The notes under the pieces: model-generated
Told to the model about the DNA's origin: nothing
Seen by the model: the letters and a program-made list of their open reading frames with translations, nothing else
Databases searched by the model: none
From: Oceanobacillus sp. Castelsardo
Lineage (GTDB): Bacteria; Bacillota; Bacilli; Bacillales; Amphibacillaceae
Direction: 5' to 3'
Assembly (NCBI RefSeq): GCF_001659985.1
Contig: NZ_LYCS01000001.1
Span: 372,001 to 436,000 of the forward strand
Length of the DNA stretch: 64,000 nt
Translations under genes and position numbers: made by a program
In this document: positions 1-9,610 of the stretch, piece by piece
Layout: every line of letters starts with the position of its first letter
Numbering within the stretch: position 1 is the stretch's first letter

Positions 1-104
1 TGTTTTTATAAAACAGGGTAGTCCTAAAGACTTAATTATGACTATACCTTATTTTTAGTTCCATTCATTGTCTTATGTATTCTACAATCTAATACTCCCA
101 ATAA

Positions 105-133
105 TTTACATTTCTACATACATATGATAAATT
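105..133 (+). promoter_or_regulatory. putative sigma-A promoter for the riboswitch transcript
   Basis: A TTTACA hexamer at 105-110 and a TAAATT hexamer at 128-133 are separated by 17 bases, matching a vegetative promoter. The predicted start, near 140, lies just before the riboswitch aptamer. This is a pattern match only. Confidence 0.45.
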
Positions 134-159
134 AGTATTAGGAATAATTACTTAGTAAA

Positions 160-248
160 AAGTGAAAAAGGCAAACCTTTTCGAAAGAGAGGGACGCAAA
201 GCCACAGGTCTAATACCGATTGGTCATGACAGCTGGGTTACCGTATTC
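160..248 (+). promoter_or_regulatory. cyclic-di-GMP-I (GEMM) riboswitch aptamer
   Basis: The stretch contains the hallmark blocks of the GEMM class in order: GGCAAACC at about 170, GGGACGCAAAGCCAC at 191-205, the bulged second helix, and a closing CTGGGTTACCG at about 233-243. These correspond to the GNRA-loop stem (here with GAAA), its receptor and the ligand-binding three-way junction. An intrinsic terminator and then a c-di-GMP synthase/phosphodiesterase gene follow at once. The natural reading is that c-di-GMP binding controls readthrough into the enzyme that makes or destroys it. Whether the switch is ON or OFF cannot be told by eye. Confidence 0.92.
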
Positions 249-353
249 TTTTTAATACTTTGATGTTAAATGTAGTTCTACATGGATAAAAGTTGCGCCA
301 TTTGAAGACTATCTAAGATTACTAACTTTAATCATTCATGTTTAGAAAGAGTG

Positions 354-390
354 AGAGGCTATCCCAAACTTGAGATAGCCTCTTTTTTTG
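354..390 (+). terminator. intrinsic terminator, expression platform of the c-di-GMP riboswitch
   Basis: AGAGGCTATC (354-363) pairs with GATAGCCTCT (374-383) around a 10-base loop, and a run of T follows. It sits between the aptamer and the downstream ribosome binding site, so it is probably the regulated terminator. Confidence 0.85.
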
Positions 391-479
391 TATTTGTGTC
401 CGCTTTGCTGTTTCCAATTACTACTATTTTCATTGTAAATAATGAGAATCACAAAACATCTCAGAAGGAGGATACATAA

Positions 480-2879
480 ATGCAGCATATGCATGGAAGT
501 CATAACGGATATTTGGTTGCTCTTTCCTTTTTTATAGCGTTTATGGCTTCTTTGACGGCGCTCGATATTGCAAGGAGAATCAATTTTTCAAAAGGATGGA
601 ATAAGAATTTATGGTTATTAAGCGGGGCTATCGCCATGGGTATTGGTATTTGGGCTATGCATTTTGTTGCTATGCTAGCTTTTCGATTACCCTACTCTAT
701 TCAGTATGATATATTTACTGTTATTATTTCTATCCTTGTGGCTATAGTTGCTTCATTGTGTGGACTATATTTCACAAGCAGACAGAATACAACCATTGTT
801 AAATTAGTCATTGGTGGTTTGTTCATGGGAATCGGAATTAGTAGTATGCACTATATTGGAATGGCTGCTATGAAAGGAGTACATATTACCTATGATCCTT
901 TACTTTTCACTGCCTCAATATTCGTTGCAATCGTTGCATCGATTGTGGCATTGATGCTAGCATTTAAGTTTCGTGAAAATCAAAAGGGAATGGTCTCGGT
1001 AGAAAAATTAGGTAGTGGACTGATTATGGGTCTTGCTATTGCAGGTATGCATTACACCGGAATGGCAGCAGCATCTTATGTGCCTGATCATGAAGAATTA
1101 AGTAATTTTACCTCTTCTTTAATCAACATTCATACCATCGCTGTCTTAGTATCCATCGGCACCATTGTCATACTTGGGGTTACAATAACCATTTCTACTA
1201 TCCTAGAAAGAAGGCTAAAGCAGGAAAAGGCCTTTAAATTATCTATTCTTGAGTCTGTAATAGACTGCGTAATGATAATTGATCACCAAGGAAATATTGT
1301 AGAATGTAATCCTGCAGTCAGTAGAACATTCGGTTATTCCCAGGAGGATCTTATAGGCCAAAATATGGAGAACACACTATTAGCACAGGCGCTCACGTCC
1401 AACGACAAAGACATTGTACTAGGAAAACGAATGGAAGTTACAGGAAAGCGGAAAGACGGTACTGAGTTTATACTAGAGATGACAATTACTAGAATTAAAA
1501 AAGAAGGATCACCTGTTTTCACTGTATACGCCAGGGATGTTACCGACGCAAAAGAAACAGAGGCCACCATTCGAAAACTGGCTTATAACGACACTCTAAC
1601 CGGTTTACCTAACAGAAGATTTTTTCATAAATACATAACAAAATCATTAGAGGAAACAAAAAAAGGAAAGTCGCAAGCTGCTGTATTATTTTTAGATTTG
1701 GATCGATTTAAAATGATCAATGACTCTTTAGGTCACGATTTCGGTGATTTATTGCTAATGGATGTAGCTGAAAGATTGCGCGGTTGTATAGGGGGTAAAG
1801 GGATTGTTTCCCGAAATGGAGGAGATGAATTTACCATCTTTCTTCAGGATACCAATAAACAAGAAGCAAATGTTATTGCTAACCTCATTATTCAATCATT
1901 AACCCATCCTTACCATATAAAAACCTTAGAAATATTCATCACGACTAGCATTGGAGTGGCGATGTATCCAAGGGATGGTACAGATAAAGATTCTCTTATT
2001 AAAAACGCAGATACAGCTATGTATGACGCAAAATCTCGAGGAAAAAATCGACTCTCCTTTTTCCAACAAGAAAGCGAAACGGAGAATAAACAAAACCTTC
2101 ATTTAGAAAGTGAATTACGAAGAGCTTTAGAGCAGAAAGAATTCGTTTTATATTATCAGCCTCGACTTCATATTCAGACTGGAGAAATTATTGGCGTGGA
2201 AGCATTAGTGCGTTGGATCCATCCAGAAAAAGGCATTATTCCACCTGGTAAATTTATACCTCAAGCTGAAGAATCGGGACTTATTATACCAATTGGCAAC
2301 TGGGTTTTGAAAACAGCAATTGCACAGTGTAAACAATGGCAGGAAAATCTATTTCCCATCCAAATGTCAGTTAATCTTTCTGCCTTACAATTCAAACAAC
2401 ATAACATTGTAGATGTCATTTCAGAAGCACTTGAAAAGGAGCAATTAGACCCTTCACTGCTAAATCTTGAAATTACAGAGAGCATGGCGATGGATGTGGA
2501 GAATTCTGGAAAAGTATTAGCGGATTTGAAGAAATTAGGATTACATATTAGTCTCGATGATTTTGGTACCGGATATAGCTCCCTTGGCTATTTAAGAAAT
2601 ATGCCAATTGATCATTTGAAAATCGATCGATTATTTATGAATAATATCCAGGAAAACAGTAGTGACGCCACTATTGTAAAAGCTATCATCTCCATGGCAC
2701 AAAGTTTAGGTATTAACGTAATAGCAGAAGGTATCGAAGAAGAAAATCAACTTACTTTCCTTAAACAATGGCAATGCAACGAAATGCAAGGCTTCCTTTT
2801 CAGCCCACCCGTTCCACCAAAGGAAATAGAACAATTGGTTAGTAAGTCACAGGATAAAGTAAAGCATACGATAACTTAA
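480..2879 (+). CDS. MHYT-PAS-GGDEF-EAL cyclic-di-GMP turnover protein
   Basis: This 799-residue membrane protein makes and/or degrades the second messenger cyclic-di-GMP. The N-terminal part has seven predicted membrane spans with three MHYT-type motifs at residues 60-65, 123-128 and 190-195, a proposed copper or diatomic-gas sensor. A PAS domain follows (about 255-365), then GGDEF (motif at 447-451) and EAL (motif at 574-576, with a later DDFGTGYSS and KIDR). Both catalytic motifs look intact, so the enzyme could be bifunctional. The inhibitory RxxD site expected just before GGDEF is not visible, so product inhibition through that site is unlikely. The start has a strong AGAAGGAGG site. A c-di-GMP riboswitch lies upstream, implying feedback. 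It is monocistronic, bounded by terminators. Confidence 0.95.
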   Translation: MQHMHGSHNGYLVALSFFIAFMASLTALDIARRINFSKGWNKNLWLLSGAIAMGIGIWAMHFVAMLAFRLPYSIQYDIFTVIISILVAIVASLCGLYFTSRQNTTIVKLVIGGLFMGIGISSMHYIGMAAMKGVHITYDPLLFTASIFVAIVASIVALMLAFKFRENQKGMVSVEKLGSGLIMGLAIAGMHYTGMAAASYVPDHEELSNFTSSLINIHTIAVLVSIGTIVILGVTITISTILERRLKQEKAFKLSILESVIDCVMIIDHQGNIVECNPAVSRTFGYSQEDLIGQNMENTLLAQALTSNDKDIVLGKRMEVTGKRKDGTEFILEMTITRIKKEGSPVFTVYARDVTDAKETEATIRKLAYNDTLTGLPNRRFFHKYITKSLEETKKGKSQAAVLFLDLDRFKMINDSLGHDFGDLLLMDVAERLRGCIGGKGIVSRNGGDEFTIFLQDTNKQEANVIANLIIQSLTHPYHIKTLEIFITTSIGVAMYPRDGTDKDSLIKNADTAMYDAKSRGKNRLSFFQQESETENKQNLHLESELRRALEQKEFVLYYQPRLHIQTGEIIGVEALVRWIHPEKGIIPPGKFIPQAEESGLIIPIGNWVLKTAIAQCKQWQENLFPIQMSVNLSALQFKQHNIVDVISEALEKEQLDPSLLNLEITESMAMDVENSGKVLADLKKLGLHISLDDFGTGYSSLGYLRNMPIDHLKIDRLFMNNIQENSSDATIVKAIISMAQSLGINVIAEGIEEENQLTFLKQWQCNEMQGFLFSPPVPPKEIEQLVSKSQDKVKHTIT

Positions 2880-2896
2880 TGGTATTAATACAATTA

Positions 2897-2945
2897 TAAA
2901 AGCACTCATAAAGACTGGTTTGATAATCTTTATGAGTGCTTATGA
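2897..2945. terminator. intrinsic terminator between convergent genes
   Basis: A 15-base-pair inverted repeat (2900-2914 with 2927-2941) lies between the c-di-GMP gene and arsC, which converge. A-rich sequence flanks its left side, so it probably works for both strands, best on the minus strand. Confidence 0.6.
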
Positions 2946-2980
2946 TATTTATATTCTTTATTAAACAAATTTAGTATTGT

Positions 2981-3400
2981 TTATTCCCCTGTTTCTGCAA
3001 ATCGTTTCATTCGCTCGCCTATCTCATCACGCACACGCTGAAATATGGCCCACACTTCTTCTTCGGTTCCTTTTGCTTTAGCAGGGTCATCAAAACCCCA
3101 GTGTTCCCTTTTTACATGTGGAGGAGTCACGGGACAACGGTCTTTCGCATCTCCACATAATGTAACCGCAAGCGTCGCATGATTTAAAAACTCGGTATCT
3201 ATCATTTCTGAATGTTGATCAGAAATATCAATTCCAACCTCACTCATTGCTTTTACCGCTTTTGGATTTAGCCCATGCGCTTCGATACCAGCACTCCTAA
3301 CTTCCCATTCATCACCAAGATATTTTTTTGCCCATCCTTCCGCCATTTGGCTTCGGCATGAATTTCCTGTACATAGGAAGTAAATTGATTTTTTAGACAT
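2981..3400 (-). CDS. arsC: thioredoxin-coupled arsenate reductase ArsC
   Basis: This 139-residue enzyme reduces arsenate to arsenite in the cytoplasm, using thioredoxin to reset its disulfide. It has the low-molecular-weight phosphatase-like P-loop with Cys10 and Cys15 (CTGNSCR), and the redox pair Cys82 and Cys89, the typical three-cysteine relay of the Staphylococcus pI258/Bacillus type. I place the start at the ATG ending at 3400, since AAGGAG lies just upstream; an in-frame TTG at 3418 overlaps that site. It is the last gene of arsR-arsB-arsC, and its product is exported by ArsB. Confidence 0.95.
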   Translation of the reverse strand: MSKKSIYFLCTGNSCRSQMAEGWAKKYLGDEWEVRSAGIEAHGLNPKAVKAMSEVGIDISDQHSEMIDTEFLNHATLAVTLCGDAKDRCPVTPPHVKREHWGFDDPAKAKGTEEEVWAIFQRVRDEIGERMKRFAETGE

Positions 3401-3447
3401 ATCGATTCTCCTTTTCAATTTTCCGTAGTATTAGCTAAGTCGTTCTT

Positions 3448-4746
3448 TCAAGAAAATACTAACGTTAAATATAGGCCAATTAGTGTAATAAATAATATTG
3501 GGATTGTTAAAATAATCCCCGTTTTAAAATAAGTTCCCCATGAAATCTTAACCCCTTTTTGCGATAATACATGAAGCCACACTAATGTAGCTAAGGAACC
3601 TATTGGTGTGATTTTTGGCCCTAAATCCGATCCAACCACGTTTGCATAAACCAGGGCCTCTCTTAATGCACCGGAAGTATTGGTTTCAGCAATGGCTAAA
3701 GCATCTATCATGACAGTTGGCATATTGTTCATGATGGATGATAGGAAAGCAGCGATGAATCCCATGGTAACTGTTGCTACAAATAAACCTTGTTCTGCTA
3801 CTGTTTGAATGACACTTGCTAGTGCGGAAGTAAGTCCCGCATTACCTAATCCATACACGACCACATACATTCCAATGGAAAAGAATACGATATCCCATGG
3901 CGCCCCTTTAATCACTGCTTTCGTATTAACAGCTTTACTATTTCTTGCCATAAGGATGAAGAATATCGCGATAACGCCTGCTACTATAGAAACAGGAAGC
4001 GTAATAAACTCACTAACAACGTAGCCGACAAGTAGTAATCCTAGAACATACCATGATAAGCGAAACATTTTAAAATCTTTAATGGCAGTTTTTGGATCAC
4101 TTAATTGAGAAACGTCATATGATTTTGGAATACTTTTTCTAAAATAAATGAACAATACAGTAATCGTTGCTACTAGTGAAAATAAGTTAGGAATAATCAT
4201 TTTCGAAGCATATTCCACAAACCCTATTCCAAAGAAATCTGCTGATACGATATTCACTAGGTTACTAACGATAAACGGCAATGAAGTCGTATCCGCGATA
4301 AATCCACTGGCCATAATAAATGGAAAAATCATCTTTTCTTTGAAGTTTAAGTTCCTTACCATGGCGAGAACTATTGGTGTAAGAATTAATGCCGCACCAT
4401 CGTTAGCGAAAAAAGCAGCTACAATTGCACCTAAAATACTGATATAAACAAACATTTTTGTTCCGTTGCCCTTAGCAATTCGAGCCATATGTAATGCTGC
4501 CCACTCAAATAACCCAATTTCATCTAGTATTAAAGAAATAAGAATAATAGCAACAAATGCTAAAGTGGCATTCCAAACGATTTCCGTTACTACTATTACA
4601 TCACCAAATCCTACTACTCCGACGAGTAAAGCAATTACAGCTCCCCCCATTGCGGACCAGCCAATGTTTAATCCTTTTGGCTGCCAAATAACTAGGATGA
4701 GGGTTGCAACAAAGATAAATATTGCGAATAAAAGCGTTGCTGACAA
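3448..4746 (-). CDS. arsB: arsenite efflux membrane protein ArsB
   Basis: A hydrophobic protein of about 432 residues with roughly 10-12 membrane spans, of the ArsB/NhaD (ion transporter) superfamily. It exports arsenite, driven by proton motive force. Length and the characteristic motifs [13 protein letters not shown] and NNMPTVM match ArsB rather than Acr3. A TTG ending at 4746 is preceded by GGAGG at the right distance. The longer reading from a TTG at 4770 would overlap arsR and has no comparable site. It lies 14 bases after arsR and about 47 before arsC, so the three genes form one transcript. Confidence 0.93.
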   Translation of the reverse strand: MSATLLFAIFIFVATLILVIWQPKGLNIGWSAMGGAVIALLVGVVGFGDVIVVTEIVWNATLAFVAIILISLILDEIGLFEWAALHMARIAKGNGTKMFVYISILGAIVAAFFANDGAALILTPIVLAMVRNLNFKEKMIFPFIMASGFIADTTSLPFIVSNLVNIVSADFFGIGFVEYASKMIIPNLFSLVATITVLFIYFRKSIPKSYDVSQLSDPKTAIKDFKMFRLSWYVLGLLLVGYVVSEFITLPVSIVAGVIAIFFILMARNSKAVNTKAVIKGAPWDIVFFSIGMYVVVYGLGNAGLTSALASVIQTVAEQGLFVATVTMGFIAAFLSSIMNNMPTVMIDALAIAETNTSGALREALVYANVVGSDLGPKITPIGSLATLVWLHVLSQKGVKISWGTYFKTGIILTIPILFITLIGLYLTLVFS

Positions 4747-4760
4747 AATAATACCTCCAA

Positions 4761-5105
4761 TTAACAACAAGAAATTCGTGTCCCTTTTTCTTCCAGCTCT
4801 TTTAATTTATATTCTTGATTAGGAAGTTGATCAAGAATCGGCTTAATAAATGGATAATACTCATTGCCTTTATCTACAGAATAAAAGATCCATTGTCCTC
4901 TTCTTTCTTCCTTAACCAACCCTATGTCTTTTAGTTTCCGTAAATGTTGGCTAATGGAAGGTTGGCTAGTTTGAAAAATCTCCACAAATTCACATACACA
5001 ACAAGCTTGATTATCTATCAATTTCATGATAGTTAATCTTGTTTTATCACCTAGTAATTTCAAAACTACCGAAGCTTTTACAATCTCAACACTTGTTTGT
5101 GGCAT
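4761..5105 (-). CDS. arsR: ArsR-family arsenite-responsive repressor
   Basis: A 114-residue winged-helix repressor that releases the ars promoter when it binds arsenite. Residues 35-38 read CCVC within the DNA-recognition region, as in the ELCVCDL metalloid site of plasmid ArsR proteins, followed by the helix-turn-helix [12 protein letters not shown]. The protein also ends in a Cys-Cys pair. The ATG at 5105 has AGAAGGGG upstream and is preferred to a TTG at 5132. It heads the operon and presumably represses itself through the operator just upstream. Confidence 0.93.
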   Translation of the reverse strand: MPQTSVEIVKASVVLKLLGDKTRLTIMKLIDNQACCVCEFVEIFQTSQPSISQHLRKLKDIGLVKEERRGQWIFYSVDKGNEYYPFIKPILDQLPNQEYKLKELEEKGTRISCC

Positions 5106-5141
5106 ATTAATTACCCCTTCTAAGTTCATCAATGTATTAGT

Positions 5142-5161
5142 ATATAACTATCTACTTATAT
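5142..5161 (-). promoter_or_regulatory. candidate ArsR operator upstream of arsR
   Basis: ATATAA and TTATAT form an inverted repeat separated by 8 bases, about 37 bases upstream of the arsR start. ArsR/SmtB operators are usually AT-rich imperfect palindromes of this size. Position and shape fit, but this is inference. Confidence 0.45.
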
Positions 5162-5224
5162 AATCAATAAAGAAACTCACTAACATACTTTCCACTGTAT
5201 TTTACAGCACTTTTTACCAACTAA

Positions 5225-5270
5225 AAAACACTTAGTAAACATTGATAAATTCAATGTTTACTAAGTGCCT
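5225..5270 (-). terminator. intrinsic terminator of the organosulfur operon
   Basis: A perfect 17-base-pair inverted repeat (5229-5245 with 5251-5267) is followed on the minus strand by TTTTTT. It lies just past the last gene of the sulfur cluster. Confidence 0.9.
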
Positions 5271-5293
5271 ATACGTACCAGTGCTACCTCAGC

Positions 5294-6622
5294 TCAATTC
5301 ATTTTTAGCTCAGCATACCTTGATTCTGGTATCGATAAACTTAAATGTCCACGAAGTGTCACATCACTATATTCCGTTCTGAACACCCCGCGTTTTTGAA
5401 GTATTGGGATAACTTGTTCAACAAAGTCGGATAAGCCACCGGGAAAGTATTGGAACATTAAATTAAAGCCATCTGCTCCCTTCCCAATAATCCAGGACTC
5501 TAACTGATCCGCTATTTGTTCTGGTGTACCAAAAATGGTCCAATGTCCTCTAGAACCTGCTATTCGTTTATAAAGCTGTCTAATCGTTAAATTTTCTCTT
5601 CTTGCTAGATCAATAATTAATTCCCTTCTACTCTGGTTTCCATTTGTTTCTGGGATAACCTCTGGGAGCGGTTCATCAAGTGAATAATTAGAGAAATCCA
5701 TCCCCCCAAGATAATCCGAAAGAAAATCTAGTCCAACCTCAGGTACAATTAAATCTTGCAATTGTTCATATTTCTTTCTTGCCTCCGCCTCTGTTCTACC
5801 AATAAAAGGGGAAACGCCTGGCATTATTTTCACTTCATCTGGGTTTCTATCAAAATCGATAACCTTTCTTTTCACTTTTTCATAAAATTTTTGCGCATCT
5901 TCAAGTGTCTGTTGTGCAGTAAAAATAACATCTGCCGTTTGTGCAGCTAGTGTTGTACCCGCCTCTGATGATCCCGCCTGTATAATGACAGGACGTCCTT
6001 GTGGGGAGCGAGAAGAATTCAATGGTCCCTTTACATAAAAATGCTTCCCTTCATGATTTAGCGTATGCAATTTGTCTGGTTCATAATAAACACCCGACTT
6101 TTTATCCCGAATTAAAGCTCCTGCTTCCCAGCTATCCCATAATCCCTTCACAACTTCAACAAACTCAGTTGCACGTTCATAACGTAAATCATGGGCTAGA
6201 TGCTTATTCTTACCAAAGTTACCCGCCTCATGTTCGTAATAGGACGTTACTACATTCCATGCCGACCTCCCATTACTCAAATGATCCATAGAGGAAAATT
6301 TTCTTGCAATATGGAACGGTTCATTATAAGTAGTAGATGCAGTTGCTACAAGGCCAATTTTTGACGTAACAACAGCTAAAGCAGGAAGAAGAGTAAGCGG
6401 ATCAAAACGAACGATTTCAGCCGGGTGTGACAATCGATTAAAAGATAAACCATCACTTAAAAAAAGCATATCCAGCTTTCCTTTTTCTGCAATACCGGCA
6501 ATTTCTTGGTAATATTTAAAATCCTCAAACCCATCTGCTGGAACATCTGGATGTCTCCACGATGCCATATGATGACCTGTACCCATTAGAAAAACACCAA
6601 AGTGTATTTGTTTCTTAACCAT
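5294..6622 (-). CDS. NtaA/SnaA/DszA-family FMN-dependent monooxygenase
   Basis: A 442-residue luciferase-like monooxygenase using reduced FMN supplied by a partner reductase. The N-terminal GxFLMGTGHHMASWR region, the NGRSAWNVVTS block and the long C-terminal insertion identify the NtaA/SnaA/SoxA/DszA branch, which cleaves C-N or C-S bonds of small molecules (nitrilotriacetate, dibenzothiophene sulfone, N-acetyl-cysteine derivatives). ATG at 6622 is chosen because GGAG precedes it by 8 bases; a GTG at 6631 is less likely. Its place in a SAM-riboswitch sulfur cluster beside SsuD suggests an organosulfur substrate, but the exact substrate is unknown. Confidence 0.85.
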   Translation of the reverse strand: MVKKQIHFGVFLMGTGHHMASWRHPDVPADGFEDFKYYQEIAGIAEKGKLDMLFLSDGLSFNRLSHPAEIVRFDPLTLLPALAVVTSKIGLVATASTTYNEPFHIARKFSSMDHLSNGRSAWNVVTSYYEHEAGNFGKNKHLAHDLRYERATEFVEVVKGLWDSWEAGALIRDKKSGVYYEPDKLHTLNHEGKHFYVKGPLNSSRSPQGRPVIIQAGSSEAGTTLAAQTADVIFTAQQTLEDAQKFYEKVKRKVIDFDRNPDEVKIMPGVSPFIGRTEAEARKKYEQLQDLIVPEVGLDFLSDYLGGMDFSNYSLDEPLPEVIPETNGNQSRRELIIDLARRENLTIRQLYKRIAGSRGHWTIFGTPEQIADQLESWIIGKGADGFNLMFQYFPGGLSDFVEQVIPILQKRGVFRTEYSDVTLRGHLSLSIPESRYAELKMN

Positions 6623-6634
6623 GTCAGACACTCC

Positions 6635-7420
6635 TTACTTTTTCATTTGATAAACTGGACTCCATTTTAATAACCTAGCCTCTAAAAGTTTTGCTAGGGA
6701 ATCTGCAACTTTTCCTAAAATAGCATATAAAAGGATGGCTAAAACGACAATATCCAGTTGCATAAACTCCCGGGCATTATTGGACATATAACCAATTCCA
6801 GAAGAAGCCGCTATCGTTTCGGCGACAATTAACGTTACCCACATGGTCCCTAGTGCATAACGAATGCCGACAAGTATGGATGGCAACGCACCACGTAGTA
6901 TTACTTTTGAAAATAAATGCCATCTCGATAATCGATATACGTTTCCCATTTCGACTAGCCCTTTATCGACAGACCGAATTCCGTGGTAAGTGTTAATATA
7001 AATTGGGAAAAATACACCAATGGCTACTAAAACAACTTTTGATTCCTCTCCAACACCAAACCAAAGTATAATGAGCGGAATCAAAGCTAAATGTGGAATA
7101 TTCCGAAACATTTGGACGGTTGTATCTAAATGTTTCTCCACAAACGGATAGGTTCCATTTAACATTCCAATAAGGATGGCTAATCCCCCACCAATGACAA
7201 AGCCTGTTAAAGCACGACTAAAGCTAATATAAATATGGGTCCATAAATCCCCACTAATGGCCATGGAAATTCCGGTACGGATCACCTCAAATGGGGGCGG
7301 CAGTATACTCCCAGAAACCGATTCATTCATTGTAAATAGCTGCCACCCTATTAATAGCAATACAGGAATAATCCACGGCGCTAAACGATTATATATGCTG
7401 CCAGATTTCTCATTCAACAT
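6635..7420 (-). CDS. ssuC: ABC transporter permease, SsuC-like (sulfonate/nitrate/taurine family)
   Basis: A 261-residue inner-membrane permease with about six membrane spans and the cytoplasmic EAA-type loop near RGALPSILVGIRYALG that docks the ATPase. It belongs to the SsuC/TauC family. The ATG at 7420 follows GGGAG. Together with the SsuA-like and SsuB-like products it should import aliphatic sulfonates or related organosulfur compounds. Substrate preference cannot be read from the sequence. Confidence 0.88.
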   Translation of the reverse strand: MLNEKSGSIYNRLAPWIIPVLLLIGWQLFTMNESVSGSILPPPFEVIRTGISMAISGDLWTHIYISFSRALTGFVIGGGLAILIGMLNGTYPFVEKHLDTTVQMFRNIPHLALIPLIILWFGVGEESKVVLVAIGVFFPIYINTYHGIRSVDKGLVEMGNVYRLSRWHLFSKVILRGALPSILVGIRYALGTMWVTLIVAETIAASSGIGYMSNNAREFMQLDIVVLAILLYAILGKVADSLAKLLEARLLKWSPVYQMKK

Positions 7421-7465
7421 CTTCACTCCCTATAGACTAAAGTCCACCTCATTCATAAGACGTTT

Positions 7466-8428
7466 TTATTCACTAGTTGGATGCCAAATATTATCAGAAA
7501 AATCAATTTCACTTTCGATTAAACCGATATCCAATAAATCTTTTGCTTCTATTTCTAAATCCTCAATTGCTTGATCATCCATTAGTTCTGCATTCGACTG
7601 TTTCCTTTTCAAAACTGTTTCCCATGTAGCGGCGGGAATTTTTGTCGCTTCTTCTAGTAATTTCGATGCTTCTGTTGGGTCCTCGTCGATTTGCTTACCA
7701 GCTTGCGATAAATGCTTAATAAATAATTCAACTACTTCTTGATTTTCATTTACTAATTCGGAGGTTGCAAAGTAAAATGACCTAAATGGAACAATGTCTT
7801 CCGCAGTTTGTAAAACCCTATTCCCTCTAGATTCTGCATCAGCCAAATATGGATCCCAAACGACCCAAGCATCCACTTCTCCTTTTTCAAAAGCTAGACT
7901 TGCATCGGGAGGATTTAGATGGACTGTTTCAATATCATCAGTGGATAAGCCTACGGAATCAAGCAACTTGGTTAATAAATACTGAGCAATGGATGCATTG
8001 TTGTAAGCAACCTTTTTCCCTTTTAAATCTTCTAGTGATTCAATCGTAGAATCTTCACTTACTAATATCCCTTCCGTTGTTGGAGCAGACGGTTCACTGG
8101 CAATGTATTGAAAGTCACTCCCTTTATCAAGCGCAAAAATAGACGGGATATCACCTGCATTTGCTAAATCAATACTTCGAGCGTTTAATGCTTCAAGAAT
8201 AGAACTCCCCGTATTAAACTCCGACCAAGTGACTGTGTAACCTAACTCCTCCAGTTCCTTTTGAAATTCCCCATTATTTTTTAACGTTAACGTTGGACCA
8301 CCTTTTTGATAGCCGATGTTAATTTCATCCTTTGTTCCCGCAGATGTACTACTGCACGCTACTAAAACGAATGAAAATGATAGTATTACAAATAAAACAA
8401 GTACATTTTTATTCCTAAGGTGATTCAA
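7466..8428 (-). CDS. ssuA: sulfonate ABC transporter substrate-binding lipoprotein, SsuA-like
   Basis: A 320-residue extracellular binding protein anchored by lipid. The leader is hydrophobic and ends in the lipobox LVAC, so Cys25 would be the lipidated residue. The mature part has the SsuA/NMT1 fold signatures: an N-terminal strand ending in IGYQKGG, the NARSIDLANAGDIPSIFA segment and the EKGEVDAWVVWDPY segment. The start is TTG at 8428 with GGAAGGGG upstream. It is encoded between ssuD and ssuC. Confidence 0.9.
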   Translation of the reverse strand: MNHLRNKNVLVLFVILSFSFVLVACSSTSAGTKDEINIGYQKGGPTLTLKNNGEFQKELEELGYTVTWSEFNTGSSILEALNARSIDLANAGDIPSIFALDKGSDFQYIASEPSAPTTEGILVSEDSTIESLEDLKGKKVAYNNASIAQYLLTKLLDSVGLSTDDIETVHLNPPDASLAFEKGEVDAWVVWDPYLADAESRGNRVLQTAEDIVPFRSFYFATSELVNENQEVVELFIKHLSQAGKQIDEDPTEASKLLEEATKIPAATWETVLKRKQSNAELMDDQAIEDLEIEAKDLLDIGLIESEIDFSDNIWHPTSE

Positions 8429-8445
8429 TTGATTTACCCCTTCCT

Positions 8446-9567
8446 TTAAACAGTTTGCCTTGAAGCAATAATTTCGTGGACTTTTGGTATAACCTTTTCT
8501 CCTACTTCCTGAATGGTTTCCAAATGTGGAAAACCGCGCAATAATACTTTATCAAACCCTAATTCAACAAACTCGACAATTCGGTCTGCCACTTGATCTG
8601 GCGTTCCGACAAGTGCAATCGAGTTTCCGGATAATACTTGTGTTAATCCTGCCCATAAATTAGGGCCAATCTTGAAATTATTTTCTTTTCCACCTTCCAT
8701 TAACTGGTGAAGCCTTTTCACACCAATGGATTCGCCCTTTGCTGTAGCCTCCCTTTTATCATTTAGCAGGTTTACATCTGCTTTAGTAAGTAGTCTTTCC
8801 GCATTTTCAAAAGCTTTCTCTTCCGTCTCTCCTAACACTACTTGAAAAGAAACACTATAACTTAATTCACGGTTATAAGCTTTAGCACGTTTTTTCATTT
8901 CATCAATACGCTCTTTGGTATTTTCCAATGTCTCTCCCCATAGCATGTATACATCTGATTCCGCAGCGGCTACATCTTTCCCAACGTCTGATGCACCACC
9001 GAAGTATATTTTTGGGGTTACTTTAGGTTTCGGAAATAAGGAAGCCCCTTTCAATTTGTAAAATTCCCCTTCATGATTGAGTTGCTCCTCCGTGAACAAC
9101 CGCTTCAATATTTGAATATATTCACGGGTTCTCTTATACCTCGTTGCATGATCTAGAAAGTCTCCGTCAGCAGCCAAATCTACTGGTGATCCTCCTGTTA
9201 CGACATTGACTAACGCTCTACCTCCTGACCAATAATCCACGGTTGCAAATTGCTTAGCAAATATAGTTGGCTGTATGGACCCAGGTCGAATCGCAAATAG
9301 AAATTTCAGATGATCCGTATGGCCGATTAAATTAGCAGCAACAGATACGGAGTCCAGGCATGCCCCACCAGTAGGTAATAACAGTGTCGAAAAGCCAGCT
9401 TTTTCGGCTGCCTGTGCAATATCTCTAATATATTCAAAAGTCGGTTGGCGTTCTGCAGCTTCATCTGTTCCAGTCCAAGCACTTACTTTTCGTGACGAAT
9501 TATTGTTCACCGCTCCCACAAACTCTCCATCTCCTGATGTTGGTGCCATCGTGATAAATTCAACCAT
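8446..9567 (-). CDS. ssuD: FMNH2-dependent alkanesulfonate monooxygenase SsuD
   Basis: A 373-residue luciferase-fold enzyme that desulfonates alkanesulfonates to an aldehyde and sulfite, using FMNH2 from SsuE. The signatures RPGSIQPTIFAKQFATVDYW and GGRALVNVVTGGSP are typical of SsuD. Length is close to the usual 370-380. It follows ssuB by about 43 bases and lies in the same transcript as the transporter that would bring in its substrate. Confidence 0.92.
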   Translation of the reverse strand: MVEFITMAPTSGDGEFVGAVNNNSSRKVSAWTGTDEAAERQPTFEYIRDIAQAAEKAGFSTLLLPTGGACLDSVSVAANLIGHTDHLKFLFAIRPGSIQPTIFAKQFATVDYWSGGRALVNVVTGGSPVDLAADGDFLDHATRYKRTREYIQILKRLFTEEQLNHEGEFYKLKGASLFPKPKVTPKIYFGGASDVGKDVAAAESDVYMLWGETLENTKERIDEMKKRAKAYNRELSYSVSFQVVLGETEEKAFENAERLLTKADVNLLNDKREATAKGESIGVKRLHQLMEGGKENNFKIGPNLWAGLTQVLSGNSIALVGTPDQVADRIVEFVELGFDKVLLRGFPHLETIQEVGEKVIPKVHEIIASRQTV

Positions 9568-9610
9568 TTTAAAACCTCCAAGTGATATATATTTTTAAGA
9601 AAAGAATGTA

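Noticed and set aside
3809-4822. Three plus-strand frames opposite arsB (3809-4024, 4148-4447, 4466-4822)
   Set aside because: They are antisense to a clear ArsB gene, lack ribosome binding sites and have unusual composition.
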